This document shows, piece after piece, positions 1 to 9,184 of a DNA stretch of 34,031 nucleotides. The position numbers and the translations under genes are program-made. The notes beneath the pieces are model-generated. The model searched no databases and was not told the origin of the DNA. It was given only the letters and a program-made list of their open reading frames with translations. Position 1 is the stretch's first letter; each line of letters starts with the position of its first letter. This stretch comes from Spirochaetaceae bacterium (lineage in GTDB: Bacteria > Spirochaetota > Spirochaetia > DSM-27196 > SLAA01), in the NCBI GenBank assembly GCA_003556605.1, contig PWQX01000195.1, positions 1-34,031 of the forward strand, in the 5' to 3' direction.

Positions 1-306
1 ACTGGGGATATCCCATGGCGGCTCGTTGATACTGTTGCCGTTAAGGGCCGCAAGGCGGGGGTGCGATTGTACACGACGCTCCCCGATATAGGCCCCGCGG
101 TTCGAGAGCGCTGGCAGCGCCACAACGCGGCAATGGAGCTCTACTACGCGCGCCGATTCCGCCAAGCGTCGGAGCAGTTCAAGCGCCTGCTAAACGAAGA
201 GCCCGCAGATTACCTCGCCGAGCTCATGCTGCGGAGGGCGGACGCTTGCGTACAGAGCAATCCGGGCCCCGGGTGGACCGGTGTAGAAGTAATGACGGTC
301 AAATGA
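1..306 (+). CDS. Adenylate/guanylate cyclase (class III), C-terminal fragment, 5' end outside the window
   Basis: Frame 1 is open from base 1 (TGDIPWRLVDTVAVKGRKAGVRLYTTLPD...) to TGA at 304-306. 'R-L-V-D-T-V-A-V-K-G-[RK]..GV.[LI]Y' and the ending 'DWTGVEVMT.K' style resemble the tail of class III cyclases. Confidence 0.7.
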   Translation, partial: TGDIPWRLVDTVAVKGRKAGVRLYTTLPDIGPAVRERWQRHNAAMELYYARRFRQASEQFKRLLNEEPADYLAELMLRRADACVQSNPGPGWTGVEVMTVK

Positions 307-1556
307 TTCGATTGCGGCCATTGGTACGGTTCTTGGCGCTCCTCATGCCGGCGCTGATAGTATTGCACTCTGCACAGGCGCAGCCTGCTCGGGCTGAGCC
401 GGAGCGTATTAGGGTAGCGATCGCCCCGCCCGAAGTGCTCGACCTGCGACCGAGCCCCGATACCGGCGACGACAATGAATCAGGCCTTGCACGGATGTTG
501 TTCGAGATCGTTGTCGAGGAATTGGAACGGGCAGGGCTGCAGGTGGACCGTATTGCCGGGGTCCCGGTAGGAACTCCCGAACTGCCGGCACCGGTAGAAG
601 AATCCGGCTATCGGTTTGCGATCGCCGCATACATCATGCGTGATCATGGCAGATACGGGATTGGTCTCAACGTCTATCACACCGCTGATCGTTACGTCGT
701 AACCAGCCGTTCGGCTTTCGGCACATCGGAGCTCGCTTTGAGTCGAGCCATAACCCGAGAGCTGCAGAATCTCCCGCAAGCGCTGCGCGAACACCGCGCC
801 GCCGAGCGAGTTGAGCGCGAAGCGGCGGTACGCTCGATTACCTTTGCCACCAGCGGCAACGACGTGGCGATTACCCTCTCCGACGGCCGCAGTCTGCACC
901 CAAGCGAAACCGGCAGGGTGACGATTGCCGAGGTCCCGTACAGGATTGGGCAAACGATCGGCTTCACCGTCGAGCGGCCGGGGTACTACCCCCACACCGG
1001 TACCCACCGGATTCGCCGGACCGAGGAAACCGTCGTTGTGCCGCCGCTGACACGCCGCACGCGATTCAGCCTCAGCGCGGCCTCATTCCCCGCCTACGTA
1101 CAAGGGTTCACGGCGGTTTCCCGCTGGTACCCTGCACCCGATGAAGCGTTCTTTGAGCTGTCGGTCGGCGCCTCTCGTGTCGGAGAGTCGCGATCCCTGG
1201 CCAAGGATATCGAGAAAGAGCTAGACGAACTTGAAGGCGGTGCCGTCGGCGCCTTCCGGTTCACTGATCTGGCGTTCGCTTTTGGTGCGTATCCGTTTGT
1301 TTCGCGCGAGCAACCGGTGCGCCCCGGTTTGCAGAGCGGCGCCGGGGTCATGCACGCTACCGGTGACGGCTGGGAGGAAACCATACCGTATCTGGCGCCG
1401 CTAAATGGGTTCGTGTCCTTTGGGCGCGGCCGCGTTCGCGCACGCCTGGTTTCCTCGGTGCGTTACACCCTCGGCGGTGACGTGCTTGACCGGGTTTGGA
1501 TCGCCGCCGACGGACCGCTGCCCTACGGCAGGATAGAGGTGGCGTATACATGGTGA
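303..1556 (+). CDS. Secreted/envelope protein with PEGA-like segment and possible C-terminal beta-rich domain
   Basis: ATG at 303 overlaps the upstream TGA (ATGA). Signal-peptide-like start MIRLRPLVRFLALLMPALIVLHSAQAQ. PEGA-like 'GFTVERPGYYPHTGTHRI'. Ends in an aromatic, alternating pattern '...YGRIEVAYTW'. Confidence 0.6.
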   Translation: MIRLRPLVRFLALLMPALIVLHSAQAQPARAEPERIRVAIAPPEVLDLRPSPDTGDDNESGLARMLFEIVVEELERAGLQVDRIAGVPVGTPELPAPVEESGYRFAIAAYIMRDHGRYGIGLNVYHTADRYVVTSRSAFGTSELALSRAITRELQNLPQALREHRAAERVEREAAVRSITFATSGNDVAITLSDGRSLHPSETGRVTIAEVPYRIGQTIGFTVERPGYYPHTGTHRIRRTEETVVVPPLTRRTRFSLSAASFPAYVQGFTAVSRWYPAPDEAFFELSVGASRVGESRSLAKDIEKELDELEGGAVGAFRFTDLAFAFGAYPFVSREQPVRPGLQSGAGVMHATGDGWEETIPYLAPLNGFVSFGRGRVRARLVSSVRYTLGGDVLDRVWIAADGPLPYGRIEVAYTW

Positions 1557-2827
1557 ACCGCTTTCGCGCATGGCGCCTAGTCGCAATCGCCTGCCTCGTA
1601 TGCAGCGCAGCAACACACGCTTTTGCGCTCGGCACTTCGGAAGAGCCGCCGGTAATCGCTCCGCCGGCAGACTTGCGGCCGCGGCGCCTGCTTGTAGTGG
1701 TGCATTCGTTCGATAGTGACCCGACGCTCGCCAGGGTCATGCGCGAGTCGCTGGTATCCGCGCTTTCCTCCGCAGCTAACGGCATGCTCGTGCGGACGGC
1801 AGACCACGGAGAAACCGGGCCGTACCCAGACCCGGCACAGCTCATCGACGCTCCTAGAGTGCAGCTTGAAGCGCTTGCCCGCGGCCATACCGCCGATGCC
1901 TATATCACGGTACAGTTGCAGCGCGAAACGCCGCAGCTCCTGCGCGTGTTCTGGCGGGTGGGTGACGTCCTGCAGTCTGTAGATCGTCGCGGCGAGTATC
2001 GTACACCGCTGATAGGCCCCCGTGAGCTGCACACCCGCGCCTGGATACCGGTCCTTGAAGCCGCCCGTGAGCAGATTCCACCACGTGATGAAGCGATAAC
2101 GCTGCGACTGCAGGGTGTCCCGGAGACTAAGATCTCGATTGCACCGGACACGCATCTGGAGCTCGACGGTGACGGTCGGGGCGAGGCGTCACTACGCGTT
2201 CCCGGAGAGTACGTCGTTGCGGCCCGGCGCCCGGGATATCGCGATGTAACCGAGCGAATCAGGCTTGAGTCGGCTACTGAGTTACAACTTGAACAGCAGC
2301 GCAAACCGGTCGCCTACGCGCAAGCCTCGCTGTTCAACACCCAGTTTCCCGAGTTTGCCGCCGGCTGGATGCCCGGCCGGGGCGAGCTGCACCTCGGCGG
2401 ATTCGTTAGCTTCTTTCAATTCGGGTTTGCCCTGCGCGAGCGCGGCGACACCGGGGACCAGACAAGGCTTGCGGTCTCGTTGCCCTTGACGCATGTGGGG
2501 CTGAGCGCCGGCTACCGCTTTGGGACCGACCAGCACAGAACCCGGCCATTCGCAGGGCTGCAGCCTTTCATTCGCGTATCTAACGACGACGGCCTTGCGT
2601 TTGAGTCCAACGCTGCGTTCGGCGCCGCCCTGAATCTGGGACTGGAATACCGGCTGTTCGACCCCGGCGTCGCATTTCTCGAATGGCTGCCGACCGCGTA
2701 TCCAACCGCCGGCAAGGTATCAAACGAGGACTTCTACGATGGAGACCCGGGGACCATGACGGTCTCATTGGACGGGCTCTTTCTCGAGCTCACCTTGATT
2801 CGGCTCGGATACCGCCACCGGTTTTGA
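1550..2827 (+). CDS. Secreted/envelope protein, paralogue-like to the upstream gene, PEGA-like segment
   Basis: ATG at 1550 overlaps the end of the previous CDS. Signal peptide MVNRFRAWRLVAIACLVCSAATHAFA. 'EYVVAARRPGYRDVTERIRL' PEGA-like. C-terminus 'LIRLGYRHRF' ends in F like outer-membrane barrels. Confidence 0.6.
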   Translation: MVNRFRAWRLVAIACLVCSAATHAFALGTSEEPPVIAPPADLRPRRLLVVVHSFDSDPTLARVMRESLVSALSSAANGMLVRTADHGETGPYPDPAQLIDAPRVQLEALARGHTADAYITVQLQRETPQLLRVFWRVGDVLQSVDRRGEYRTPLIGPRELHTRAWIPVLEAAREQIPPRDEAITLRLQGVPETKISIAPDTHLELDGDGRGEASLRVPGEYVVAARRPGYRDVTERIRLESATELQLEQQRKPVAYAQASLFNTQFPEFAAGWMPGRGELHLGGFVSFFQFGFALRERGDTGDQTRLAVSLPLTHVGLSAGYRFGTDQHRTRPFAGLQPFIRVSNDDGLAFESNAAFGAALNLGLEYRLFDPGVAFLEWLPTAYPTAGKVSNEDFYDGDPGTMTVSLDGLFLELTLIRLGYRHRF

Positions 2828-2855
2828 CTTCGCTAGCAAGCGGATCAATCGGCAG

Positions 2856-2870
2856 GGCGCCGTCGGCGCC
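2856..2870. terminator. Candidate hairpin between convergent genes
   Basis: GGCGCC-GTC-GGCGCC, 6-bp stem with 3-nt loop, between convergent CDS ends at 2827 and 2894. No clear U-tract. Confidence 0.3.
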
Positions 2871-2893
2871 GCTTCTCATCTCTGCAGCGGTCA

Positions 2894-4840
2894 TCATCTT
2901 AGCGCTGTATGCTCATCCTGCAGTAGACCGGCAAGCTGTTCGAGAAACTCGCGGAATGCCGGTTCTATGTTGCCGGCGCGCAGCACGCGTTCAAGATACT
3001 CTCTGCGCTCTCTATTAGACGAGAAGGTGGTCACACCGTATAATACGTCCACAGTCTCGGCGAACGCGTCTTCGCGGCCGGCGTCAAAGTGGGCATCGTG
3101 GTAGCGCTCAACGTCTCGGGCGAGTCCCGGCAGCACGCTTTCGAACTCGGTGGAGGACAATACATCGTGCAAGAGCCGGCGTGCCGACAGGAGCTGCGCA
3201 GAGCCGGCGGGGGCAAGCTCCTCCGGTCGTTCCCGCTGGAAGCTCTCGTAGCGCTGCTCTATCTCGGCGAGCCTTTCGGCCGCTTCCCGCAGTTGTTTGA
3301 GCTCGCCGGGATCAACGGTATCTTCAGCAGACGCCTCAACAAACGCTTCGGCCGCGGCGGCCGCTTCGCGCGCATTCTCCAACTCGGCCGACAGCTCGGC
3401 CTCACGGGCTGCCAGTTGCCGTTCCAGCGCGGAGATCTGCTCGGCGGAACCGGTCCGCAATTGCGCTAACGCTGCGACGGTCTCCTGCAGCTCTTGTTGG
3501 AGCGCCGAAATCTCCTCGGTCGACTCGCGCTGAAGCCGTTCCATCGTGGCTACGGTCGCTTCTATCTCATGTTCAAGCTCCGCAGTCTCCTCAGCGGCCT
3601 GCTCCTTGAGCTCACTCGCCTGTGCCGAAAGATCCTGTTCCACTGCACGCTCGAGCAGGAACCGATGCCCCGCAAACAGCTGTGGCATTAACGCCAGCGC
3701 TTCCCGGTAGTACGCTTCCGCCGTTTGTTCGTCCTCGCGATCCAGCGCGGTGTCGCCGCGCGCAACCAAGTCCAGAATCTCCTCACGGAGCTCGTCAACC
3801 GGTTGGAGCGGGCCATCTTGCGCTTCAAGAGCGATCATTGCCTCCAACTGATCAACGACAAAAAGATCAACTTTGCGACGACTCTCACCCCGCACTGCGC
3901 GTACTTGCGGCTCATTCAACAAGGCCCGCAGGTTCTCAGCCTCTTCGTGAGCAGCGTCGTGGTCCTCGCTGATAGTTGCATCGCGGAGCGCCTCAAACAA
4001 GCCCAGAACCTGAGCATCGATCTGGTCTCGCCGGCGTGCCTGCGTTTCCAGCTCAGCCATCTCGGTAAGCGCCGATTGAAGCTCCTCGTCGGCAGCCCGC
4101 TGAGCTGCAATCATCTCCTGCTCCATGCGTTCGCGTTCGTCCGTCAACTCATCAAGATCGTCTTCAAGTTGAGATTCCAAACCCGCGAGCTCCACGATGA
4201 GCCGGTCACGTTCGCTCTGAAGTTCTTCAGCGTACGCTGCCAGCTCATGGTCGATCTCCGCGCTCCTCGTCGTTTCGTACTCGGCCAAGCGCAACTCAAT
4301 CTCCTCGATTCCGAGGCCGATAGCTTCCAAGCGCCCTCGCTCGTCGCTCAGCGCGGCGTCCAATTCGCGTTCCAACTGTTCGCGCCGCTCCACCTCCCGC
4401 TGCACTATTTCGGCCTCGAAATCACCGCGCTCGCGGTCTATCTCTGCAAGCCGGCGTTCAATCGCCGCAATCTCATCGTCACGCTGCTCGATCTCCGCCT
4501 GCATCTGTTGCTGCAGCTCGCTTACCACCGTTCCCTCGGCACCCTCGAGCGCCGAAATCTCGGCGGCCCGCGCTGCAGCGCTCGACGGGTCGAAGAACGC
4601 ACTGAAAGCCACGATACCACCGACCACGACAAGTACGGCAGCCGCGTTCACGATTAACGGAAACAGCACGCCGCGACGTCCTTGGTTGACGGCCAGGAGC
4701 TCCGGCGTAATATCCAGCCGATTGCGCTCGGCCACACGCGCTATCTCACGGCGTATCTCTTCTTGATCCGCCGTCGATACGCCTTCAATGCGTTTTCTCT
4801 TCTTGCGCCGTTCGTCCGCGCTTCGCAGTAACGAGCCCAT
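2894..4840 (-). CDS. Membrane-anchored long coiled-coil protein
   Basis: 648-aa ORF with one N-terminal hydrophobic segment (GVLFPLIVNAAAVLVVVGGIVAFSAFF) followed by hundreds of E/R/L/A-rich heptad-like residues. Confidence 0.7.
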   Translation of the reverse strand: MGSLLRSADERRKKRKRIEGVSTADQEEIRREIARVAERNRLDITPELLAVNQGRRGVLFPLIVNAAAVLVVVGGIVAFSAFFDPSSAAARAAEISALEGAEGTVVSELQQQMQAEIEQRDDEIAAIERRLAEIDRERGDFEAEIVQREVERREQLERELDAALSDERGRLEAIGLGIEEIELRLAEYETTRSAEIDHELAAYAEELQSERDRLIVELAGLESQLEDDLDELTDERERMEQEMIAAQRAADEELQSALTEMAELETQARRRDQIDAQVLGLFEALRDATISEDHDAAHEEAENLRALLNEPQVRAVRGESRRKVDLFVVDQLEAMIALEAQDGPLQPVDELREEILDLVARGDTALDREDEQTAEAYYREALALMPQLFAGHRFLLERAVEQDLSAQASELKEQAAEETAELEHEIEATVATMERLQRESTEEISALQQELQETVAALAQLRTGSAEQISALERQLAAREAELSAELENAREAAAAAEAFVEASAEDTVDPGELKQLREAAERLAEIEQRYESFQRERPEELAPAGSAQLLSARRLLHDVLSSTEFESVLPGLARDVERYHDAHFDAGREDAFAETVDVLYGVTTFSSNRERREYLERVLRAGNIEPAFREFLEQLAGLLQDEHTALR

Positions 4841-5025
4841 TGGTTTTAGTATAGCGCATCGAAACTACCGCTGCCAGGAAGCTGGGCGCGGCGGGGCCGC
4901 GGTATGGGAATCATGAGCGCAGCGGCGCAAGACGCTGAAGAAGTTTCGTGGTTTTGCCCCCTTTCGTTTTGCCGACTGCCCGCTTAGACTGAGGGTGAAA
5001 CGCATAGAACGGGAGGGGAACCGAT

Positions 5026-5701
5026 GTGCACAAGCGAGGTACGATTACCGCGCTGCTGAAACACACCCTGCGCCTGCCGGCTGTGGCAGGCGAGATGTTC
5101 ACCGGCATCCGCACCGCGCCTACAATACCGCTTGGGCGGATTATCACAACCGTTCGTCTGATGCCGCTTCTGGAGGCGAAATCGCTGCTGAGGCTGGATT
5201 TCTACAACCGCTTCGCTCACGTGAAACGGTTATTCGCTGCAGTTGCCGATGACGGACGCCCGAGTTGTACCGACAGCACGCTGCAGCGGGTCTTGCGATG
5301 CCTTAGCGAGGAGGAAACCAAGCGCTTTCTCATCGCGCTTGTGCCTGAGATCCGTAGGCGCTCGGCTGACCGCTACCAGTTGGTAGCCGGTGGCCGCAGA
5401 CGACGCATCGCTGTGGGCGACGGCTCGGTGATGGCCGGCCACCATGTGTGCGCCTTCGCACTGCTCGGGCACCAGAACGCTCCGCAACTGCTGCTGTATG
5501 ACCACGGGGGATTCAACGCTTCAATGTTTCGTGCCGTCCGCTCGGCGGGGATGCACCCGCTTGTAAAGGGTGGTGAGTCGGAGTTTCGAAATCTATTGAA
5601 CGACGCGCGCACGGCGCGGATTGCGGAACTACGGTGAACGCCGACAGCTCATAATCTCGTTCACTTACCATCGACCGGCCGCCGGTATGTCCGCTGCCTA
5701 A
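5026..5701 (+). pseudogene. Transposase-like (DDE family) ORF, probably frameshifted/truncated
   Basis: GTG start at 5026 after a GGGAGGGG ribosome-binding-like site. Frame 1 stops at 5635-5637. The overlapping frame 3 reads ...GERRQLIISFTYHRPAAGMSAA to TAA at 5699-5701, a plausible protein-like continuation. 'RRRIAVGDGSVMAGHH' resembles the first DDE aspartate region, but the family call is tentative. Confidence 0.4.
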
Positions 5702-5797
5702 CGCCGCCCGCACTCGCCTCAGCATCTGCTGTGCCAACCGGCCCCGCCGCGCCCGCTCAGGCCCATTTGGGAAACCTGTGTGGGTAATTTCTGTGCA

Positions 5798-5827
5798 TTG
5801 TTGGGTGCGGCCGTTCCGTGATATATT
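5798..5827 (+). promoter_or_regulatory. Candidate sigma70-like promoter for the GLUG lipoprotein
   Basis: TTGTTG (5798-5803), 18-nt spacer, TATATT (5822-5827). Confidence 0.35.
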
Positions 5828-5935
5828 TTATGCGGTAAGCTCCGGCAATTGCACCGCCGGTGATTGCTATGTGCCGGCGGATGGGTGCACCGCGAAGAGC
5901 TTTAAGAAAACGTTTTAAAAAAAGACGAGCGAAAA

Positions 5936-7057
5936 ATGAGTCAGACACGAAAGCTTTCCGGTTTCGGGTTCCGAGTTCTTCAGGTGCCGGCACGCCTGTT
6001 CGCGTGTGTCGGCGTACTTGCTCTGGTGTGGTCTTGCTATCTGCCGATAGGCGGGTATGAGTTCGACTCATCCGGGGACGGCTATCAACCGGTTGATCCT
6101 TCGCGCCCTCAGTCACCTGCCGACAGCGAACCTGACAAGCCGCTTCTCTTAGATTCCAGTGACGAGATGCTAAAGTGGCTCCAGCCGAGAGGAGCGGAAC
6201 AAGAATGGGACGCCGATGCCCTCGGCGGGCATTACAGGCTTACCAGCGATCTAAATCTCGGCAGCGACGAGCTTGAAGGCGAAGAATGGGTGCCGATAGG
6301 ACGCGGAACAGACGATGGATTCACCGGTAGTTTCGACGGGAACGGCCATTCAATCACAGGCCTAACGATCAATGCGAACGGCGATGCCGGCGATGACTGG
6401 GGACTGTTCGCGGTTATCGGCGAAAGCGGTGAAGTACGCTACCTCGGCCTCGAGGACGGCACCATGAACGGGGAAGGGGAGCCGGAACGAATCGGGCTTT
6501 TGGCCGGCACCAACAAGGGAACCATTGAATACGCATTTGTGACCGGCGATATATACAATGGTCACGATCGAACCGGGGGACTAGTCGGCAGCAACAGCGG
6601 AATCATCAGGTACAGTTATGCCCGTGTTTCTGACCTCGAGGGCGACAACCGCGTTGGCGGTCTGGTGGGCGAGAATACCGATGCAGGAGACATCACCGAA
6701 ACCTACGCCGCCTCCACTATCACCGCAACGCCTGCCTTCAAGGGCGGGCTCGTAGGAAGGAACGACGGTGGCGCAAGCATTCGCGGTTCGTTTTTTGATC
6801 AGGAGATCAACGATGACGATGGTCTTGACGCGGTGGGATGGGAGGGGGCGGATGGGACCGTAGAGCATGTGTACGGGCTCAGCACTGAACAGGCACAGAA
6901 CGTCGATGTGTTGACCGGTAACGAACTCGATTTTGCCTTGTCCTTCGACTTCGACACCATCTGGACGATCGACGAGGAGTGCAACACCGACAACGCCAAC
7001 TGCTGCAATAAAGGCTATCCGTACTTGCAGGCGAACAAACCCGTCGCCTGCAGATAA
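5936..7057 (+). CDS. GLUG-motif-containing lipoprotein
   Basis: N-terminal hydrophobic stretch and lipobox-like LVWSC. Repeats of GLVG.N.G...Y.YA / 'GGLVGSNSGIIRYSYARV', 'GGLVGENTDAGDITETYA', 'GGLVGRNDGGASIRGSFF'. Confidence 0.75.
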   Translation: MSQTRKLSGFGFRVLQVPARLFACVGVLALVWSCYLPIGGYEFDSSGDGYQPVDPSRPQSPADSEPDKPLLLDSSDEMLKWLQPRGAEQEWDADALGGHYRLTSDLNLGSDELEGEEWVPIGRGTDDGFTGSFDGNGHSITGLTINANGDAGDDWGLFAVIGESGEVRYLGLEDGTMNGEGEPERIGLLAGTNKGTIEYAFVTGDIYNGHDRTGGLVGSNSGIIRYSYARVSDLEGDNRVGGLVGENTDAGDITETYAASTITATPAFKGGLVGRNDGGASIRGSFFDQEINDDDGLDAVGWEGADGTVEHVYGLSTEQAQNVDVLTGNELDFALSFDFDTIWTIDEECNTDNANCCNKGYPYLQANKPVACR

Positions 7058-7099
7058 CCGCGGCTTCAGCCCCGGGGACTACGATCAAAAACACCGTAC

Positions 7100-7129
7100 T
7101 TGACTGACGGGCACGCAACCGAGTAGGCT
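7100..7129 (+). promoter_or_regulatory. Weak candidate promoter for hflKC
   Basis: TTGACT (7100-7105), 18-nt spacer, TAGGCT (7124-7129). Confidence 0.25.
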
Positions 7130-7167
7130 CAAAGTCTGAACGTATCTAGATCTAACGGAGGCGGATT

Positions 7168-8169
7168 TTGTCTACAAGAGATGTTACTCCGCCGAAACTG
7201 CCCTTTACAATCAAGCCCCGTTTCATACTCCTGTTTTTGATTGTTCTAGCGGTTCTCGGCGCGGCAAGCACAATGGTGTTTATTGTCGATCAAAGCGAAC
7301 GGGCTGTCGTGACTCGGTTCGGAGCAATAGACCGTACGATGCCACCGGGACTGCATTTCAAGCTCCCGTTCGGCATTGAGCGCAACTTCAACGTTCCAAC
7401 CGAGGAAGTGCAGCACGAGCTGTTTGGGTATCGCGCACGCTCGTCCGGTTACTCCGACCAAGCGGCCGATCGCAACTACCCTGAGGAATCCATCATGCTC
7501 ACCGGCGACCTCAACATTATTGATGTTGAGTGGAGCATGCAATACCGCATTCAAGACCCGGTAAAGTGGTTGTTTGAGGTGGAGGATCAGCGCCGTACGG
7601 TTCGCGATATATCGCAATCCGTCGTGAACCAGCTTGTCGGAGACCGCGCGATTCTCAACGTCATCGGCCGCGAGCGAACGCAAATCGAGGAACAAGCACG
7701 CGAGCTGATGAATGAGCTCTACGACAGTTACAACCTCGGCGTTAACGTTACGCAGGTCCGCTTGCAGAACACTGTACCCCCGGTAGGGCGCGTGCAGGAC
7801 GCCTTTGAAGATGTCAACCGCGCGGTTCAGGACATGAATCGCTTGATTAACGAGGGGCGCGAGCAGTACAACCGCGAGATCCCGCGAATCCGCGGTGAGG
7901 CACAAGAGATGATTGAGATCGCCCGCGGGCGCGCCGACCAACGCATAAACCGCGCCGAAGGCGATGTCGCTCGGTTCAACGCGGTATTAGGGCAGTACCA
8001 AGATGACCCAACCACCACACGCAAGCGCCTGTACTACGAAATGATCGAGAACGTGTTCAACGCCGACGCGGGTGAGACCACCTTGATCGACCGCCGACTC
8101 GAGAACGTGCTGCCGTTCCTGAACCTCTCCGGTGCCGACCCAACGGCTACCACCACGGGAGGCCGATAA
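7168..8169 (+). CDS. hflK: FtsH protease activity modulator HflK (SPFH/band 7)
   Basis: TTG start with GGAGGCGG upstream. N-terminal TM, 'SERAVVTRFGAIDRTMPPGLHFKLPFGIE', SPFH-domain layout, followed directly by hflC. Confidence 0.85.
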   Translation: MSTRDVTPPKLPFTIKPRFILLFLIVLAVLGAASTMVFIVDQSERAVVTRFGAIDRTMPPGLHFKLPFGIERNFNVPTEEVQHELFGYRARSSGYSDQAADRNYPEESIMLTGDLNIIDVEWSMQYRIQDPVKWLFEVEDQRRTVRDISQSVVNQLVGDRAILNVIGRERTQIEEQARELMNELYDSYNLGVNVTQVRLQNTVPPVGRVQDAFEDVNRAVQDMNRLINEGREQYNREIPRIRGEAQEMIEIARGRADQRINRAEGDVARFNAVLGQYQDDPTTTRKRLYYEMIENVFNADAGETTLIDRRLENVLPFLNLSGADPTATTTGGR

Positions 8170-9164
8170 TGACACGCAAACTAATCACTGTTGGAGTAGT
8201 GGTAGTGGTGCTCGGTGTGGTGTTTATCATGCTCGGGCCCTTGTACATCCTCGACGAAGGCGAACAGGCTGTGGTAACCCGCTTCGGTGAGATCGTGCAG
8301 GTCGAGACCGACGCGGGACTGAAGTTCAGGCTACCGATGGTCGACCAGGTGGTACGTTACCCAAAGCGCATCCAATCCTGGGACGGCGACCCCAGCCGTA
8401 TGCCGACCGAGGAGCAGCAGTTCATCTGGGTGGACACCACCGCACGGTGGCGCATCACCGACCCGGCGTTGTTCTACGCCTCATTATTCGGCCTCGAATC
8501 AGCCTACGCCCGGCTCGATGAGGTCATTGAGAGCTCGGTGCGCAATACCATCGCGGCCAACGAGCTTGCCGAGGCGGTACGGGCTTCCGACCATATCTTG
8601 GAGACCGAGCCCGAGATCGCCCCGGTGGGGGACGCCGAGGCCGAAGAGCTCGAAGAAGCCGACGACTTGGAGGACTTGCTCGATGTCCGCGACGAGCAGC
8701 CGAGTATCGCACGCGGACGGCGCGCGCTGTCGGACGAGATGCTGCGGGCGGCGAGCGAGGTTGCCCCGGATTACGGTATTGAGCTTATCGACGTCGTGAT
8801 CCGCCAGATCCGTTACGCTGACGACCTCACCGAAAGTGTGTATGACCGCATGGTCTCTGAGCGCGCGCGTTTCGCCGAGTTCTACCGCTCGTTCGGCGAG
8901 GGCCGCAAGCGCGAGACTCTCGGGCAGCTGGAAAGCGAGAAAGCACGCATACTCTCGCGCGCCTATCGCGAGTCGGAAGAGATTCTGGCGGAAGCAGAGA
9001 CTGAGGCCGGACGGATCTATTCGGCATCTTACAGTCAGTCTCCCGAGTTCTTCGACTTCTACCGCGGTGTGCAGTCGTACGAAGAGATCGTTCCGCGTTT
9101 CCGAAAAACGCTGACCACCGACATGGACTATTTCCGGTTTCTGCATAGCGAGATGGGCGAGTAG
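8169..9164 (+). CDS. hflC: Protease modulator HflC (SPFH/band 7)
   Basis: Overlaps the hflK stop (TAATG). 'LDEGEQAVVTRFGEIVQVETDAGLKFRLPMVDQV' and 'YRSFGEGRKRETLGQLESEKARILSRAYRESEEILAEAE...DFYRGVQSYE'. Confidence 0.9.
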   Translation: MTRKLITVGVVVVVLGVVFIMLGPLYILDEGEQAVVTRFGEIVQVETDAGLKFRLPMVDQVVRYPKRIQSWDGDPSRMPTEEQQFIWVDTTARWRITDPALFYASLFGLESAYARLDEVIESSVRNTIAANELAEAVRASDHILETEPEIAPVGDAEAEELEEADDLEDLLDVRDEQPSIARGRRALSDEMLRAASEVAPDYGIELIDVVIRQIRYADDLTESVYDRMVSERARFAEFYRSFGEGRKRETLGQLESEKARILSRAYRESEEILAEAETEAGRIYSASYSQSPEFFDFYRGVQSYEEIVPRFRKTLTTDMDYFRFLHSEMGE

Positions 9165-9184
9165 CGCGCGGAGTACAGCACAGA

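Noticed and set aside
3725-4657. 310-aa plus-strand ORF opposite the coiled-coil gene
   Set aside because: Antisense shadow of a biased Glu/Arg/Leu-rich coding sequence; no family resemblance and no plausible start context.
7058-7100. Possible terminator after the GLUG lipoprotein gene
   Set aside because: Only a very short imperfect hairpin without a U-tract.
8581-8740. Acidic low-complexity insertion in HflC
   Set aside because: HflC proteins commonly carry a variable insertion at this position, so it is not unusual.
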